A DNA stretch of 64,000 nt from Achromobacter sp. MFA1 R4 (GCF_900156745.1 NZ_LT707065.1:1364001-1428000); one strand, 5' to 3'; counted from the stretch's first letter, positions 26,645 through 35,846 are shown. Made by a program: numbers and translations. Notes: generated by a model not told the origin, from the letters alone.

Positions 26645-28801
26645 ATGGCGCACGACAAGCAAGACAAGCAAGACGGCAAACTCGATATTGCCAACACCCC
26701 TTCGACACTGCCGGCCGCCACAGATCCGCGGCGGCGCAGCCTGCTCAAGGCTGGCTTTGGCGCCACGCTGCTGCCCGTAAGCGGTTCGCTTCTGCTCTCG
26801 GCCTGCTCCAGCGACGACGACGATGACACCTCGACGCCCGAGACGCCCGGACAACAACCCCAACCCCAGCCCGAACCGCAACCGCAGCCCGTCAACATCT
26901 CCAGCTTCGCCGTCGCAGTCCTACCCGACACGCAGTTCTACTCCCGCTACGCGACGGACGCCGAGAACCAGCAGTTCATGCGCAAGTACGGCAGCGAGCC
27001 GTACAAGGCGCAGACGCAGTGGGTGGCGGACCATGCCAAGTCGCTCAGCATTCCGTTCCTGGCCCACCTGGGCGATGTCGTCGACCAGCAGGGCAAGCCC
27101 GATCAGTGGAAGGTGGCCGACGCGGCGATGGCGATTCTGGAAGACGCCAAGGTGCCGTACTCGATCCTGGCCGGCAACCACGACGTGATCCTGGACCGCG
27201 ACTACGTCGATGCCAGCAGTCAAGCCAGCGCTACGGATGCCCAGCGCAATCTGGCCGCCGAGCCGTATCTGCAGACCTTCAGCGCCGATCGCGCCAAACA
27301 GCAGGCCACTTTTGGCGGACGCGATCCCAGTGGGTTTCACGAGTACCACGTGTTCGAAGCCGAAGGCCAGAAGTTCATGGTGCTGTCGTTGTCGTGGCGC
27401 ATTTCCGATGACGCGCTGACGTGGGCCAATCAGGTCATCCGCGCGAATCCCTCGTTGCCGGTCATCCTGGTCAATCACCAACTGCTGAATATCGATAAAG
27501 ACGGCGTCACGCCGCTTGAAGTGCCCTACGGGCTGATGCTGTGGGACAAGCTGATCCGCGACAACGATCAGATCTTCATGACGCTCAACGGGCACTATCA
27601 CGGCGCCGCGCACCTGACCAAGACGAATGCGTTCGGCAACGCCGTCGAGGAAATGGTGGTGGACTACCAGATGGCTTACCAGGGCGGCAACGGCCTGATG
27701 CGCCTTTACGAATTCGACCTCACCAACAATGAGATCCGGGTGCTGTCGTTTTCGCCCTGGGTGCCGCAGAAGCCGAAGGAAACGCTGAACACGTTCGACC
27801 AGGCCATCCTGACGGCCGCCAATGAACAGTTCACCATCAAGATGGATTTCGCCAAGCGCTTTGGCGGCTTCAACAAGGAATTCAAGGCGGCCACGCCCTC
27901 GCATACCGCGCTGATCGATCAGGCGCGCGCGTTGATTCTTGCGAACTACACGGATCCGGTTGCCGCGGAGCAAAAGCCTGCCGCCGACAGTGAAGACTAC
28001 CCGCAGGTCTCGGGCACGCTGGCGCACTGGCGCTTCTTTGGCGGCGCGGATGGTCAGCCTGTCCCCGTGGGTGAGTTGATTGCCGACCGCACGGGCATGA
28101 ACCCCATGCGCCGCGCGCCCTTGAACATCGATGGCGTGGCCGGTGCGCAATTGGGCGACGTTGTGTGGTCCGACGATCACCATTACCTTTCGGCCGCTCC
28201 CGGGTCGGTGCGCTTTCTGAACACCGACAAGAACACGGCGCGGATGAGTTACTTCGCCACGGACGCCGCGGCCGTCATCAATGGCCAGACCGCGCCCAAC
28301 GGCTACACGGTGGAAGCGTTCATCAAGATCGACCGCGATTGGGTCGCGTCCAAGCATGCGTGGATGAACATCATGACGCGCGACGGCAAGCGCGGCGACC
28401 TGCCGGGCTTTTCCGGGGGAGACCCGGAGTCGCCGCCGTTGCTGTTCGCGGTGTCGAGCCTGCGCGAGATCCAGTGGGAAGTGGTGCCCGATACCGCTGG
28501 AACGCGCGGCGCCAAGGCCAACTGGTCTGGCGAGATCATCCCTGACAAGTGGATGCACGTTGCCGTCGTGAACGACGACACCACGCACGAGACCATTCTC
28601 TACGTGGAAGGCGCGCCCGTGCTGCGCAACACCTCCGACGCCCCCGGACTGGCGACGCTTGCGGCAAACATGCCGTGGATCATCGGCGCCGGTTCGTGGG
28701 ACGGCGCACGTGCCGATGGCTTCTTTGGCAGCATCGGTGAAGTGCGTATCGTCGACCGGGCGCTCCAGCCCATCGATTGGCTGACCGCGCGCAAGCGTTG
28801 A
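26645..28801 (+). CDS. Tat-exported metallophosphoesterase with LamG-like C-terminal domain
   Basis: A 718-residue protein. Near residue 30 it has a twin-arginine signal (RRRSLLKAGFG) followed by a lipobox (LLLSACSSD), so it is probably exported folded and lipid-anchored. A Pro/Gln linker leads to a calcineurin-like phosphoesterase domain (residues ~85-380) with the metal-binding motifs VLPDTQFYS, LAHLGDVVDQ, LAGNHDV and LNGHYHGAAH. The C-terminal ~190 residues form a LamG/concanavalin-like beta domain (GYTVEAFIKIDRDW, GEVRIVDRALQP). It likely hydrolyses an extracellular phosphodiester or phosphomonoester bound by the lectin-like domain. Substrate unknown. Confidence 0.85.
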   Translation: MAHDKQDKQDGKLDIANTPSTLPAATDPRRRSLLKAGFGATLLPVSGSLLLSACSSDDDDDTSTPETPGQQPQPQPEPQPQPVNISSFAVAVLPDTQFYSRYATDAENQQFMRKYGSEPYKAQTQWVADHAKSLSIPFLAHLGDVVDQQGKPDQWKVADAAMAILEDAKVPYSILAGNHDVILDRDYVDASSQASATDAQRNLAAEPYLQTFSADRAKQQATFGGRDPSGFHEYHVFEAEGQKFMVLSLSWRISDDALTWANQVIRANPSLPVILVNHQLLNIDKDGVTPLEVPYGLMLWDKLIRDNDQIFMTLNGHYHGAAHLTKTNAFGNAVEEMVVDYQMAYQGGNGLMRLYEFDLTNNEIRVLSFSPWVPQKPKETLNTFDQAILTAANEQFTIKMDFAKRFGGFNKEFKAATPSHTALIDQARALILANYTDPVAAEQKPAADSEDYPQVSGTLAHWRFFGGADGQPVPVGELIADRTGMNPMRRAPLNIDGVAGAQLGDVVWSDDHHYLSAAPGSVRFLNTDKNTARMSYFATDAAAVINGQTAPNGYTVEAFIKIDRDWVASKHAWMNIMTRDGKRGDLPGFSGGDPESPPLLFAVSSLREIQWEVVPDTAGTRGAKANWSGEIIPDKWMHVAVVNDDTTHETILYVEGAPVLRNTSDAPGLATLAANMPWIIGAGSWDGARADGFFGSIGEVRIVDRALQPIDWLTARKR

Positions 28802-28977
28802 TCGGCGCACGTGCCGGTTGGGGTCAGGGCTAGTCGCAATCCGCAGCGATACCGGCAGTTATCGCCAGGATTTACAGCGACGACATGGCCACAACCGGCG
28901 CGTTTCGTGGTGGCGTAGCTCCCCAACCCCATATTCACTTACACTCCTCGGGTTTTGCCCTCTCAACGCGGACCCGA

Positions 28978-29826
28978 ATGAACGCGATCGCCTTTTTGAT
29001 GCGTATTTACTATGGGGTGCTGGATCCCATCCTGGTGCGGCGCCGTAAATCGGCACGCTTGCACTTGTGGGGAGGCACTCCGGCGTCGATGACGCTAGAC
29101 CTGGAGGCAGGCCGGGCATCGGGATCGGGTTCCGCCCAGGCGCTGACGCGCATGCGGCGCGTGGCGCAGCGCTATGACATGCACGCGCTTGGCCGCGGCG
29201 CCACGCCGATGATGCTGGATCTGCAGGCCTGCGGTGATGCAAAGGGATTGGAACAACAGTTGCGAGGCCTGTCTTCGCGCAACATGACGAAGATCCGCCG
29301 CGCCGGGCGCATGGGATATCGGGTGCGCCCTTTCGCGCTGGCCAACCACGTCCATGACGTGCACGCCATCAAGACCTCGATGGCGGTGCGCAGTGGCGGT
29401 CCGGTGCTGGCACGCTGGCTATTGCGGCCCGAACATATCGGACGGCAAACGGAAGAGCTCCAACCTTGGAAACCGCCAGCCTGCGATACCCATTGGACTA
29501 TCTGGTGGGGCGTCTTCATCGACACGCCCGGTCATCGCAATGGCAACCTTCAGACGCCCGAGCGGCTGGTGGCCTACACCAAGCTCGCGCGCGCGGGCGA
29601 ACTGGTCCACTACCTGGACCTGATGGGACACCGCGATTTTTTGGCTGACGGCGTCATGCTGCTGATGCACTCGCACATCGCGCAATGGCTGCTGGACGCC
29701 GACACGCCGCCGGCTCGCGGCGCACGCGCCATTTGGTATGGGGCGCTGGAACATGGCGGAGAAGGCCTGCTCACCTGGAAGCGGCGCGCGGGGTTTGCGC
29801 CTGTGCAGGTGCGGCTGACGGAGTAA
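28978..29826 (+). CDS. FemAB/GNAT-like acyltransferase-fold protein, uncharacterised
   Basis: A 282-residue protein without a signal peptide. The segment LRGLSSRNMTKIRRAGRMGY followed by RVRPF resembles the FemAB-type aminoacyl/acetyl-transferase fold, where this motif precedes the acceptor domain. THWTIWWGVFIDTP and LVAYTKLARAGELVHYLDLMG fit the second GNAT half. Such proteins modify cell-wall peptides or polysaccharides using acyl-CoA or aminoacyl-tRNA. Membership is a pattern judgement. The ATG at 28978 is used; the frame upstream to 28885 looks non-coding. It lies between two decayed effector/immunity segments and could belong to a surface-modification function. Confidence 0.55.
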   Translation: MNAIAFLMRIYYGVLDPILVRRRKSARLHLWGGTPASMTLDLEAGRASGSGSAQALTRMRRVAQRYDMHALGRGATPMMLDLQACGDAKGLEQQLRGLSSRNMTKIRRAGRMGYRVRPFALANHVHDVHAIKTSMAVRSGGPVLARWLLRPEHIGRQTEELQPWKPPACDTHWTIWWGVFIDTPGHRNGNLQTPERLVAYTKLARAGELVHYLDLMGHRDFLADGVMLLMHSHIAQWLLDADTPPARGARAIWYGALEHGGEGLLTWKRRAGFAPVQVRLTE

Positions 29827-29870
29827 ATCCATGCTCAGATGCGCAGACGCGGCTCGACCGGCAGGTGGCT

Positions 29871-30161
29871 TCAGACTTCTGGCGGTAGCTCTGGGCTTTG
29901 CACAAACTGACTGTCGGTGGACACCCAGCCCTCCCCTTTTGCGCAAGAAACCCGCTTGAACCGGTAGACCTTTTGGTAGCTCCATGCATCGCCCAGCGCA
30001 CAGAAGTCACCCGGCTGCAATTGAAAGACGACGGGCGCGACATCATCGTTGTCTGCATACACCTCAACAGGCGCGATGACTTGCCATCTTCCCGTCGGGG
30101 CATCTGAACATGCACCAAGCAACACAGCAATTATTGCCAAGGCAGCCACCAAGGATTTCAT
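29871..30161 (-). CDS. small lipoprotein, putative periplasmic immunity protein
   Basis: A 96-residue lipoprotein. The signal and lipobox (MKSLVAALAIIAVLLGAC) are followed by a compact, SH3-like beta domain (GRWQVIAPVEVYADNDD, FQLQPGDFCALGDAW, VYRFKRVSCAKGEGWVSTD). Two Cys in the mature part may form a disulfide. The ATG overlaps the stop of the effector remnant upstream (ATGA, 30158-30161), the usual effector-immunity layout. A broken paralogue lies at 24991-25172. A role in protecting the periplasm from a peptidoglycan-cutting effector is inferred from position and localisation. Confidence 0.65.
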   Translation of the reverse strand: MKSLVAALAIIAVLLGACSDAPTGRWQVIAPVEVYADNDDVAPVVFQLQPGDFCALGDAWSYQKVYRFKRVSCAKGEGWVSTDSQFVQSPELPPEV

Positions 30162-30475
30162 TTCGTTTTTGGGTAAACGTTTCGCCGTCTCATGCGCGGG
30201 GACCGCGACACAATGATTAGAACTTCTTTCGGACTTACAGCCGTCGTTGCGGCCGCATCCCACTTAAACCTCGGGTCGTGCGCCAATACGCCAACCATTT
30301 CCAACACATCGGCGACGTTGGTCGAACAACTGTTTCCAATGAGGTCGTACGGCGCGTTTGCCGGACCAAGGAGCAAGAAGGCACTTACCCCTTCCCCATC
30401 AAAGTCCTCAATCTAGCGAAGGTGCTGCGCTGGCAATATCAGCATCGTCCGAAATGCTGACAAGCGCGCAAGCCA
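30158..30475 (-). pseudogene. C-terminal remnant of an NlpC/P60-like effector
   Basis: The intact part, from a TTG at 30376, encodes 72 residues with APYDLIGNSCSTNVADVLEMVG. The N-S/N-C-S motif is the catalytic Cys segment of permuted NlpC/P60 or papain-like amidases seen in T6SS and RHS effectors. Upstream the same strand reads IEDFDGEGVSAFLL in frame behind a TAG, and SISDDADIASAAPSLD in another frame. This suggests a frameshifted, 5'-deleted gene whose catalytic His half is gone. The small membrane gene of the PepSY operon abuts the break at about 30494. Confidence 0.55.
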
Positions 30476-30493
30476 GGGTTCTCGTCGACGCTC

Positions 30494-30706
30494 CTATCCC
30501 CCCCGCCGCCGCCAAGCCCACCACACCGCCACAACCGGCATCAGAATCGCCCCCCAAGACACCCCATCCCACACCCCATCCCCCAACAGCGCAGACACCA
30601 GCCCGACAACCGACGCGATGCCCAGCCAGATCGGCACCCGGAACACCTCGCCCGCCGATTGCAGGCGTTCGGTACGCACGCCGCGGGATTCATAGGTCTT
30701 GTTCAT
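30494..30706 (-). CDS. small two-helix membrane protein of the iron-uptake operon
   Basis: A 70-residue protein with two hydrophobic segments (VPIWLGIASVVGLVSALLG, then VSWGAILMPVVAVWWAW) and a basic tail. The ATG overlaps the end of the PepSY gene (30703-30706), so it is the third gene of the TonB receptor operon. Small membrane proteins of this kind often accompany PepSY ferric-siderophore reductase-like proteins. Function unknown. Confidence 0.75.
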   Translation of the reverse strand: MNKTYESRGVRTERLQSAGEVFRVPIWLGIASVVGLVSALLGDGVWDGVSWGAILMPVVAVWWAWRRRGG

Positions 30707-31872
30707 TGCGCGGCCCCCTGACGATCCCCTTGGCGCAGTGCATTGGCAGTCTCCGTGCCGTCCTCCGCCTGCGGCCGGGAAGCCGTGGCGGCCTTGGGTT
30801 TGCGCAGCCACAGATACAACCCGCTGCCCAGCACCACGATCGCAAAGATATCCAGCAGCGCCCACAGAATCTTCAACGGCAGGCCGCCGTAATCCCCAAA
30901 ATGCAGCGGCTGCGACAGGAACAGGGTCTTCACGTACCAGGGCATTTCCCGCGTATCGGTGAGCTTGCCATTGGTGGCATCCACCAGCGCCGGCTTGAGC
31001 AGCCGTGAGGTCACCGGCGTGTTGCCCTTCATGAAGAACGTGTAGTGGTGCGGACTGGAGAACATCGTTCCCGGAAACGCCACCAGGCTCACCGCCATGT
31101 CCGGCACCGCGGCGCGGGCCGTGCGGAAGGAGTCTTCCAAATGCGCGGGCTGCGTGACGGGCGGCAGGCCGCGGAAAGGCGCGGTCATTTCCGCCATCTG
31201 GTCCATCTGCCACAGGCTCAGCACGACGCGGTTCAAGGTGTTGATGCTGCCCGTGATGCCGACGACCAGCAGCCATACGACGGTGACGATGCCGAGCAGG
31301 TTGTGCCAGTCCAGCCATTTGACGCGGGTACTGCGCCGGGTGCGCAACGCGCCGAACTTGAGGCGGCGCATGAAGGGGTAGTACAGCACCACACCCGAGA
31401 CGATGGCGACGACCATCAACAGGCCCATCGCACCCAGGAACAGCATGCCCGGAAGACCCGCGAACATGTCCGTATGCAGCTTGAGCATGATGTACATGAA
31501 GCCTTCGTCGGTGGCCGGTTCGTCCAGGACTTTGGCCGTGCGCGAGTCGATGACGACGGCGTTGTTCTCTTCCGGCGGCGCGTCGACGGCGCTGGCCATC
31601 GAGACGTAGGTGATGTCGGGATGCTCGTCCTGGTCCCAGAACATGTAGCGGATGACCTCGCCCGGGCGGCGCTCCAGGGCGGTCTGGGCGATTCGGTCCA
31701 TGCTGGCATTGGGGGTGCCGGCCGGCATGGGCGGGGCTTCGACCACGCCGGACAGGTGCTCGATCTCTTCGTGGAAGATCAGCGGCAGCCCGGTCAGGCA
31801 CAACAGCAGCATGAAGACCGTGCAGACCAGGCTGCTCCACTTGTGTATCCAGGACCAGGTTTGCGTGGACAT
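30703..31872 (-). CDS. PepSY-associated transmembrane protein (iron-uptake associated)
   Basis: A 389-residue inner-membrane protein with four main transmembrane helices, two periplasmic PepSY-type regions and conserved His residues in or near the helices (WIHKWSSLVCTVFMLLLC at the N-terminus, DWHNLLGIVTVVWLL in the middle). This family is found with TonB-dependent receptors, and some members act as ferric-siderophore reductases. AAGGAGG lies directly upstream of the ATG at 31872, and the gap to the receptor stop is 10 bases, so it belongs to the receptor operon. Confidence 0.87.
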   Translation of the reverse strand: MSTQTWSWIHKWSSLVCTVFMLLLCLTGLPLIFHEEIEHLSGVVEAPPMPAGTPNASMDRIAQTALERRPGEVIRYMFWDQDEHPDITYVSMASAVDAPPEENNAVVIDSRTAKVLDEPATDEGFMYIMLKLHTDMFAGLPGMLFLGAMGLLMVVAIVSGVVLYYPFMRRLKFGALRTRRSTRVKWLDWHNLLGIVTVVWLLVVGITGSINTLNRVVLSLWQMDQMAEMTAPFRGLPPVTQPAHLEDSFRTARAAVPDMAVSLVAFPGTMFSSPHHYTFFMKGNTPVTSRLLKPALVDATNGKLTDTREMPWYVKTLFLSQPLHFGDYGGLPLKILWALLDIFAIVVLGSGLYLWLRKPKAATASRPQAEDGTETANALRQGDRQGAAQ

Positions 31873-31882
31873 GGGGGCCTCC

Positions 31883-34030
31883 TTAGAAGGCGATGCTGGT
31901 CGAGAGCGTGTAGGTGCGCGGCGAGCCGACGAACAGGTAGCCGGCGGTGGCCGTGCCCCAGTAGTTCCGGTTGAAGAGGTTTTCGACGTTGAAGCGGAAG
32001 GTGACGGGGGTGCCGCTGATCCTGGTTTCGTAGCGGGCGCCGGCGTCGACGCGGGTCCAGCTTGGGACCGACAGGGTGTTGTCGGCGTCGGCATACGTCC
32101 TGTCGGTGTAGATGACGCGGCCCAACAGCGTCAGGCCTGGGACGAAGGGCGTGTCCCATTCGGCGCCCAGGTTGAATTGCCAGTCGGGCACGCCGATGGC
32201 CTTGTTGCCCTGCAGGTCGGGCGTGACGGCCTTGTTGATGACGGCGTCGATGTAGCTGATGCCGCCCAGGAGGCGCACGCCCTTCGTGACTTCGCCGGCA
32301 AAGCTGGCCTCGACGCCGCGATTGCGCTGTTCGCCGAACTCTCCGAAGGTGTTGCCGGAGATGCCGGAGCTGGGGCGCGTCAGTTCGAAGAGCGCGACGG
32401 TGGCCAGCATGTCGTCGTTCAGGTTGTATTTGACGCCGATTTCCTTTTGCTTGGATTTGAAGGGCGCCAGGGTTTCGCCCGGGTTGGTGATGGCGGCGCT
32501 GGTGGGCGCGGTGTCGCCTTGGGACAGGCCTTCGACGTAGCTGGCGTAGACCGAGACGTCTGGCCGCACCTTGAAGACGACGCCGGCCAAGGGCGTGGTG
32601 GCGCTCTTGTCGTAGCGCGGGCCGCTGGGCTCGCCGTTCATGAAGTTGTAGTTCTGGCCTTGCACGTTCTGCCGGCGCGCGCCCAGGGTCAGCAGCAGGC
32701 GGTCGTCCATGAATCCCAGGGTGTCGGCCAGCGCATAGCTCGTGAGCTTGGTGCTCTGGTAGCGGTTCAGGGGATTGCTGATACCGGAGATGGACGGCGT
32801 GTCGAAGGTGTTGCCCGCGTAGATGTTGGAGTTGCCGGGCGGGAAGCCGGTGTAGAAGCCCAGCTTGGAGTCCTGGTCCAGCAGTGTGTAGCTGAAGGCG
32901 ACCTTGTGGCTGACCGGGCCGGTCTTGAAGTTGCCGCGCAGGCCCGCTTCGGTGGACTTGCTGTCCACCGTCATCCGTTGCCATCCGCCAAAGAAGGAGT
33001 AGTCGCCCTGCGTGTTCTGCAGGACAGGGTTCGCAGCGAAGGCGTCCCAGTTCAGCTTGCGCTGGCCATAGCCGGCGTAGGCGGTGAGGTTGTCGGTGAG
33101 GTCGTATTCGACCTTGAACACGCCGGCGCCATTGCGGCCGTCGCTCCAGCCCAGGCCGGGGTATGGATTCTTGTTGCTGGGCGCCTGGGGAATCGAGGTC
33201 AGGTCCGGGCCAAGCTGGAACTGGCGCACGACGTTGTCGATACGTTCCTTTTGCCAGAGCAGATCCAGGGACGAACGCAGTCTTTCACCGCGGTAGTCCA
33301 GCGCGACGGATCCCAGCGATTCGCGCGCGGATTGGTCTTTGATCGGCGTGTCGCCGTCGCGCAGCATCGCGTTCACGCGGATGCCGAACGCGTTGTCCGG
33401 GCCGAAGCGGCGGCCGACGTCCGCATGGACGCCGAAGACGGAATCGGACATGACGCTGCCCGTCACGCGGGTGATGGGGTCGTCGGTGGCGCGCTTGGGC
33501 ACCAGGTTGACGACGCCCCCGACGCTGCCGCCCGGCGTCATGCCAAAGAGCGCCGCTGACGGTCCCTTGATGATTTCGACGCGCTCCAGGGTTTCGACCG
33601 GGGCGCGCCAGTACGGCGACAGCCCGAACATGCCGTTGAATGCGAAGTCCGCGGTCGGCACATTGAATCCGCGGATGGTGAGGTCTTCGTTGATGTTCGA
33701 CCGCGCGCTGCTCATGCGGACGGCGGGATCCAGGGTGGCGACGTCGGCCACGGAGCGGGCTTGTTCGTTCTCGATGGTCTGGGCGGTGTAGCTGGTGACA
33801 CTGAAAGGCGTGTCCATGACGGACGTGTTGCCCAAAATGCCCATGCGGGCGCCGCCGCCGATCTGGCCGCCTGCGATGGGCGCGGGCGCCTCGCCCAGGG
33901 CGACGGGCGCGCTGGTGACGGTGACGGTGGGAAGTACGGTGATCTTGGCGGGGTCAGGGTCGGCGGTCTGGGCCGATAACGATGCGGCATACAGCGCGGC
34001 GCTGCCCGCCAATGCCTGCTTCATGGTCAT
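31883..34030 (-). CDS. TonB-dependent siderophore receptor
   Basis: An outer-membrane receptor of about 715 residues. Signal peptide MTMKQALAGSAALYAASLSA; plug domain with RSNINEDLTIRGFNVPTADF and VEIIKGPSAALFG; then a 22-strand barrel ending in an aromatic residue (TYTLSTSIAF), as needed for Bam-mediated insertion. It imports a ferric siderophore; the ligand is not predictable. A GTG at 34078 is an alternative start giving 16 more residues before the signal peptide. A Fur-box-like element lies upstream at 34113. First gene of a three-gene operon. Confidence 0.92.
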   Translation of the reverse strand: MTMKQALAGSAALYAASLSAQTADPDPAKITVLPTVTVTSAPVALGEAPAPIAGGQIGGGARMGILGNTSVMDTPFSVTSYTAQTIENEQARSVADVATLDPAVRMSSARSNINEDLTIRGFNVPTADFAFNGMFGLSPYWRAPVETLERVEIIKGPSAALFGMTPGGSVGGVVNLVPKRATDDPITRVTGSVMSDSVFGVHADVGRRFGPDNAFGIRVNAMLRDGDTPIKDQSARESLGSVALDYRGERLRSSLDLLWQKERIDNVVRQFQLGPDLTSIPQAPSNKNPYPGLGWSDGRNGAGVFKVEYDLTDNLTAYAGYGQRKLNWDAFAANPVLQNTQGDYSFFGGWQRMTVDSKSTEAGLRGNFKTGPVSHKVAFSYTLLDQDSKLGFYTGFPPGNSNIYAGNTFDTPSISGISNPLNRYQSTKLTSYALADTLGFMDDRLLLTLGARRQNVQGQNYNFMNGEPSGPRYDKSATTPLAGVVFKVRPDVSVYASYVEGLSQGDTAPTSAAITNPGETLAPFKSKQKEIGVKYNLNDDMLATVALFELTRPSSGISGNTFGEFGEQRNRGVEASFAGEVTKGVRLLGGISYIDAVINKAVTPDLQGNKAIGVPDWQFNLGAEWDTPFVPGLTLLGRVIYTDRTYADADNTLSVPSWTRVDAGARYETRISGTPVTFRFNVENLFNRNYWGTATAGYLFVGSPRTYTLSTSIAF

Positions 34031-34112
34031 GGCGACGCGCCATTGCGCCCCTTGACGGCCTTTGATTGCTTTACCCACTGCCCACCCCGCTCATTTTTTT
34101 ATAAAACGAGCA

Positions 34113-34130
34113 TGATAAGCATTCTTATTA
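34113..34130. promoter_or_regulatory. Fur-box-like operator upstream of the TonB receptor gene
   Basis: TGATAAGCATTCTTATTA is an interrupted inverted repeat (TGATAAG/CTTATTA) resembling the Fur consensus GATAATGATAATCATTATC. It lies 35-100 bases upstream of the receptor starts in an AT-rich promoter stretch. Iron repression is the expected control. Confidence 0.6.
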
Positions 34131-34661
34131 GTATTTTCTACGGGGTTTATCTGGATGGCGTGGCCGGAACACCGTAACGCCGGCCCTCATCCGGATCTCA
34201 TCCACCCGCATCAGCCTTCGCTTGTCCATACCAAAGTTTGCCCATACCCAAGCGCTGAACGCAGCCAAATAATGGCTCGCATCAACGCCCAAAAGGCTTA
34301 GTCCGCCCCGGAATCCAGTCGCTTCCCATGCCTGGCAATCCGTCCATCGCGCGGGCCGCCGGGCCTGGTTACCTGCCCTGCCGGACACCCCGCGACATTC
34401 CTCTCCAGCCCCGATCCGCAGACTGCCAACCGCAAGGTTCGCTTGCGGGGTGGGGCTGCTTTTATCTGGCCTCATCGGCCATCAACCTCAAGGAGCAATC
34501 GAAAGGTCCTTTACCGCCCATTGGCCGCCCGCCGCAGTGACAGTGCGAATCGGGCTTCAAGCGCCAGGCGCGGCCCCAAAGGCCGCGGGGCGACTCATGA
34601 CCTCATGGAAGTTCTGCACGGTTCTATCTAACGCTTACTCATATAGTTGGAGGACACTGTC
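34131..34661. other. intergenic region before the protease-like gene, no confident gene
   Basis: About 530 bases between the iron operon and the protease-like gene. A 115-codon minus-strand frame (34128-34475) exists but its N-terminal half has no protein-like pattern, so I do not call it. The stretch 34160-34320 could be an interspersed sequence. A GC-rich hairpin CCGCAAG/CTTGCGG occurs near 34430-34450. GGAGG at 34649-34653 belongs to the next gene. Confidence 0.4.
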
Positions 34662-35846
34662 ATGTCAGGAAAGAACAACAACACCCCACGGGTGGACAAC
34701 CCGGGCGAAGAAGACGAAGGCGGGCCGGCCACCGGCAAGTCCGCTTCCGGGGCGCCCGAGAACCCGGACTCTGACGCCGCCGGGCTCGAAGCGCTGAGCC
34801 AAGAGGCGGAACAACAAGCCGTTTTTGCCGAGGCAGGCGTGTCGGACGACCTGCTGGCGCTGCGGGACGCGATCGAAGCGCAGTTGCTGACCGCGTCCGG
34901 CGAATTCCGAACCTTCTCCGAGACCCCTTCGTCCGAAGGAATCGTCGGCGTCGGGATCGGCTTGCCGGACCCGACCAACGTCACGTTTGGCGCGGGCGGC
35001 CCCGGTGAGCCGGTGCTGACCATCTTTACCGAGAGCGCCATGCCGCAGGAGGCGGTGCTTGGCCAGGTAGCCCAGGCGGCCGGCACGCGGTCGCTATCGA
35101 CCGTGCCGGTGCAGCAGGTGCCGGTGGGCGTCGTGGACGCTTATTCGCACCGCGCGCGGCATCGTCCGGCGCCGGGCGGGGTGTCGGTGGGACACGTGAA
35201 TGTCACGGCAGGCACGCTCGGAAGCCGGGCGATCGGCCTGACGGCGCCGTGGACCAATCGGCACCTGATCCTCAGTAACAACCACGTGCTGGCCAATTCC
35301 AACGTTGCCAGCGTGAACGACAGCATCATCCAGCCAGGCACGGCGGATGGCGGACGCCATCCGGGGGACCAGATTGCCGTGCTGGCGCGCTGGGTGCCGA
35401 TCAACTTTGGCGGCGCGGCGAATTTCGTGGACGCGGCCTTCGGCTGGGCCTGGCACGAGCGCATCCGCGGCGAGCAGTACTACCTGTCGGGCGGCAGCGC
35501 CGCGTATTACCGCACCGGCACGGCGGCGTTGGCCGCCTCGCTCGGCATGATCGTCGGCAAGAGCGGCCGCACCACGGGGCTTACCCAGGGCCGCGTGACA
35601 CAGATCGGCGTGTCGGTTAACGTGAACTACGGCGGCGGCCGCGTGGCGCTGTTCCGCAACCAGATCGCCATCCAGTCGGTGAACGCCAATCCGTTCTCGG
35701 CGGGCGGCGATTCCGGATCGCTGATCTGGCATTGGGCCTCCGGCGTGCGGCCCGTCGCGCTGCTGTTCGCGGGCGGCGGTGGGACGACGTTTGCCAACCC
35801 GATCGCGTCCGTGTTTTCCGCACTGAACATCAGGCTGCTGCCCTGA
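34662..35846 (+). CDS. trypsin-like serine protease-fold protein
   Basis: A 394-residue protein. Residues 1-50 are disordered and acidic. Residues ~75-160 form a small domain (EGIVGVGIGLPDP and a following beta pattern). Residues ~170-390 form a chymotrypsin-like fold with a plausible triad: His208 in LILSNNHVLANSN, Asp257 in ANFVDAAFG, Ser351 in SAGGDSGSLIWH. No ordinary signal peptide is visible, so it is cytoplasmic or leaves by another route. Stand-alone bacterial proteases of this type with an N-terminal accessory domain are poorly studied. GGAGG lies 8 bases before the ATG. A small gene that looks like its accessory domain follows 77 bases later. Confidence 0.75.
   Translation: MSGKNNNTPRVDNPGEEDEGGPATGKSASGAPENPDSDAAGLEALSQEAEQQAVFAEAGVSDDLLALRDAIEAQLLTASGEFRTFSETPSSEGIVGVGIGLPDPTNVTFGAGGPGEPVLTIFTESAMPQEAVLGQVAQAAGTRSLSTVPVQQVPVGVVDAYSHRARHRPAPGGVSVGHVNVTAGTLGSRAIGLTAPWTNRHLILSNNHVLANSNVASVNDSIIQPGTADGGRHPGDQIAVLARWVPINFGGAANFVDAAFGWAWHERIRGEQYYLSGGSAAYYRTGTAALAASLGMIVGKSGRTTGLTQGRVTQIGVSVNVNYGGGRVALFRNQIAIQSVNANPFSAGGDSGSLIWHWASGVRPVALLFAGGGGTTFANPIASVFSALNIRLLP

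Noticed and set aside
34128-34475. 115-codon minus-strand frame in the gap after the TonB operon
   Set aside because: It runs into the Fur-box region, has no ribosome site and no protein-like N-terminal half; at most part of an interspersed sequence.
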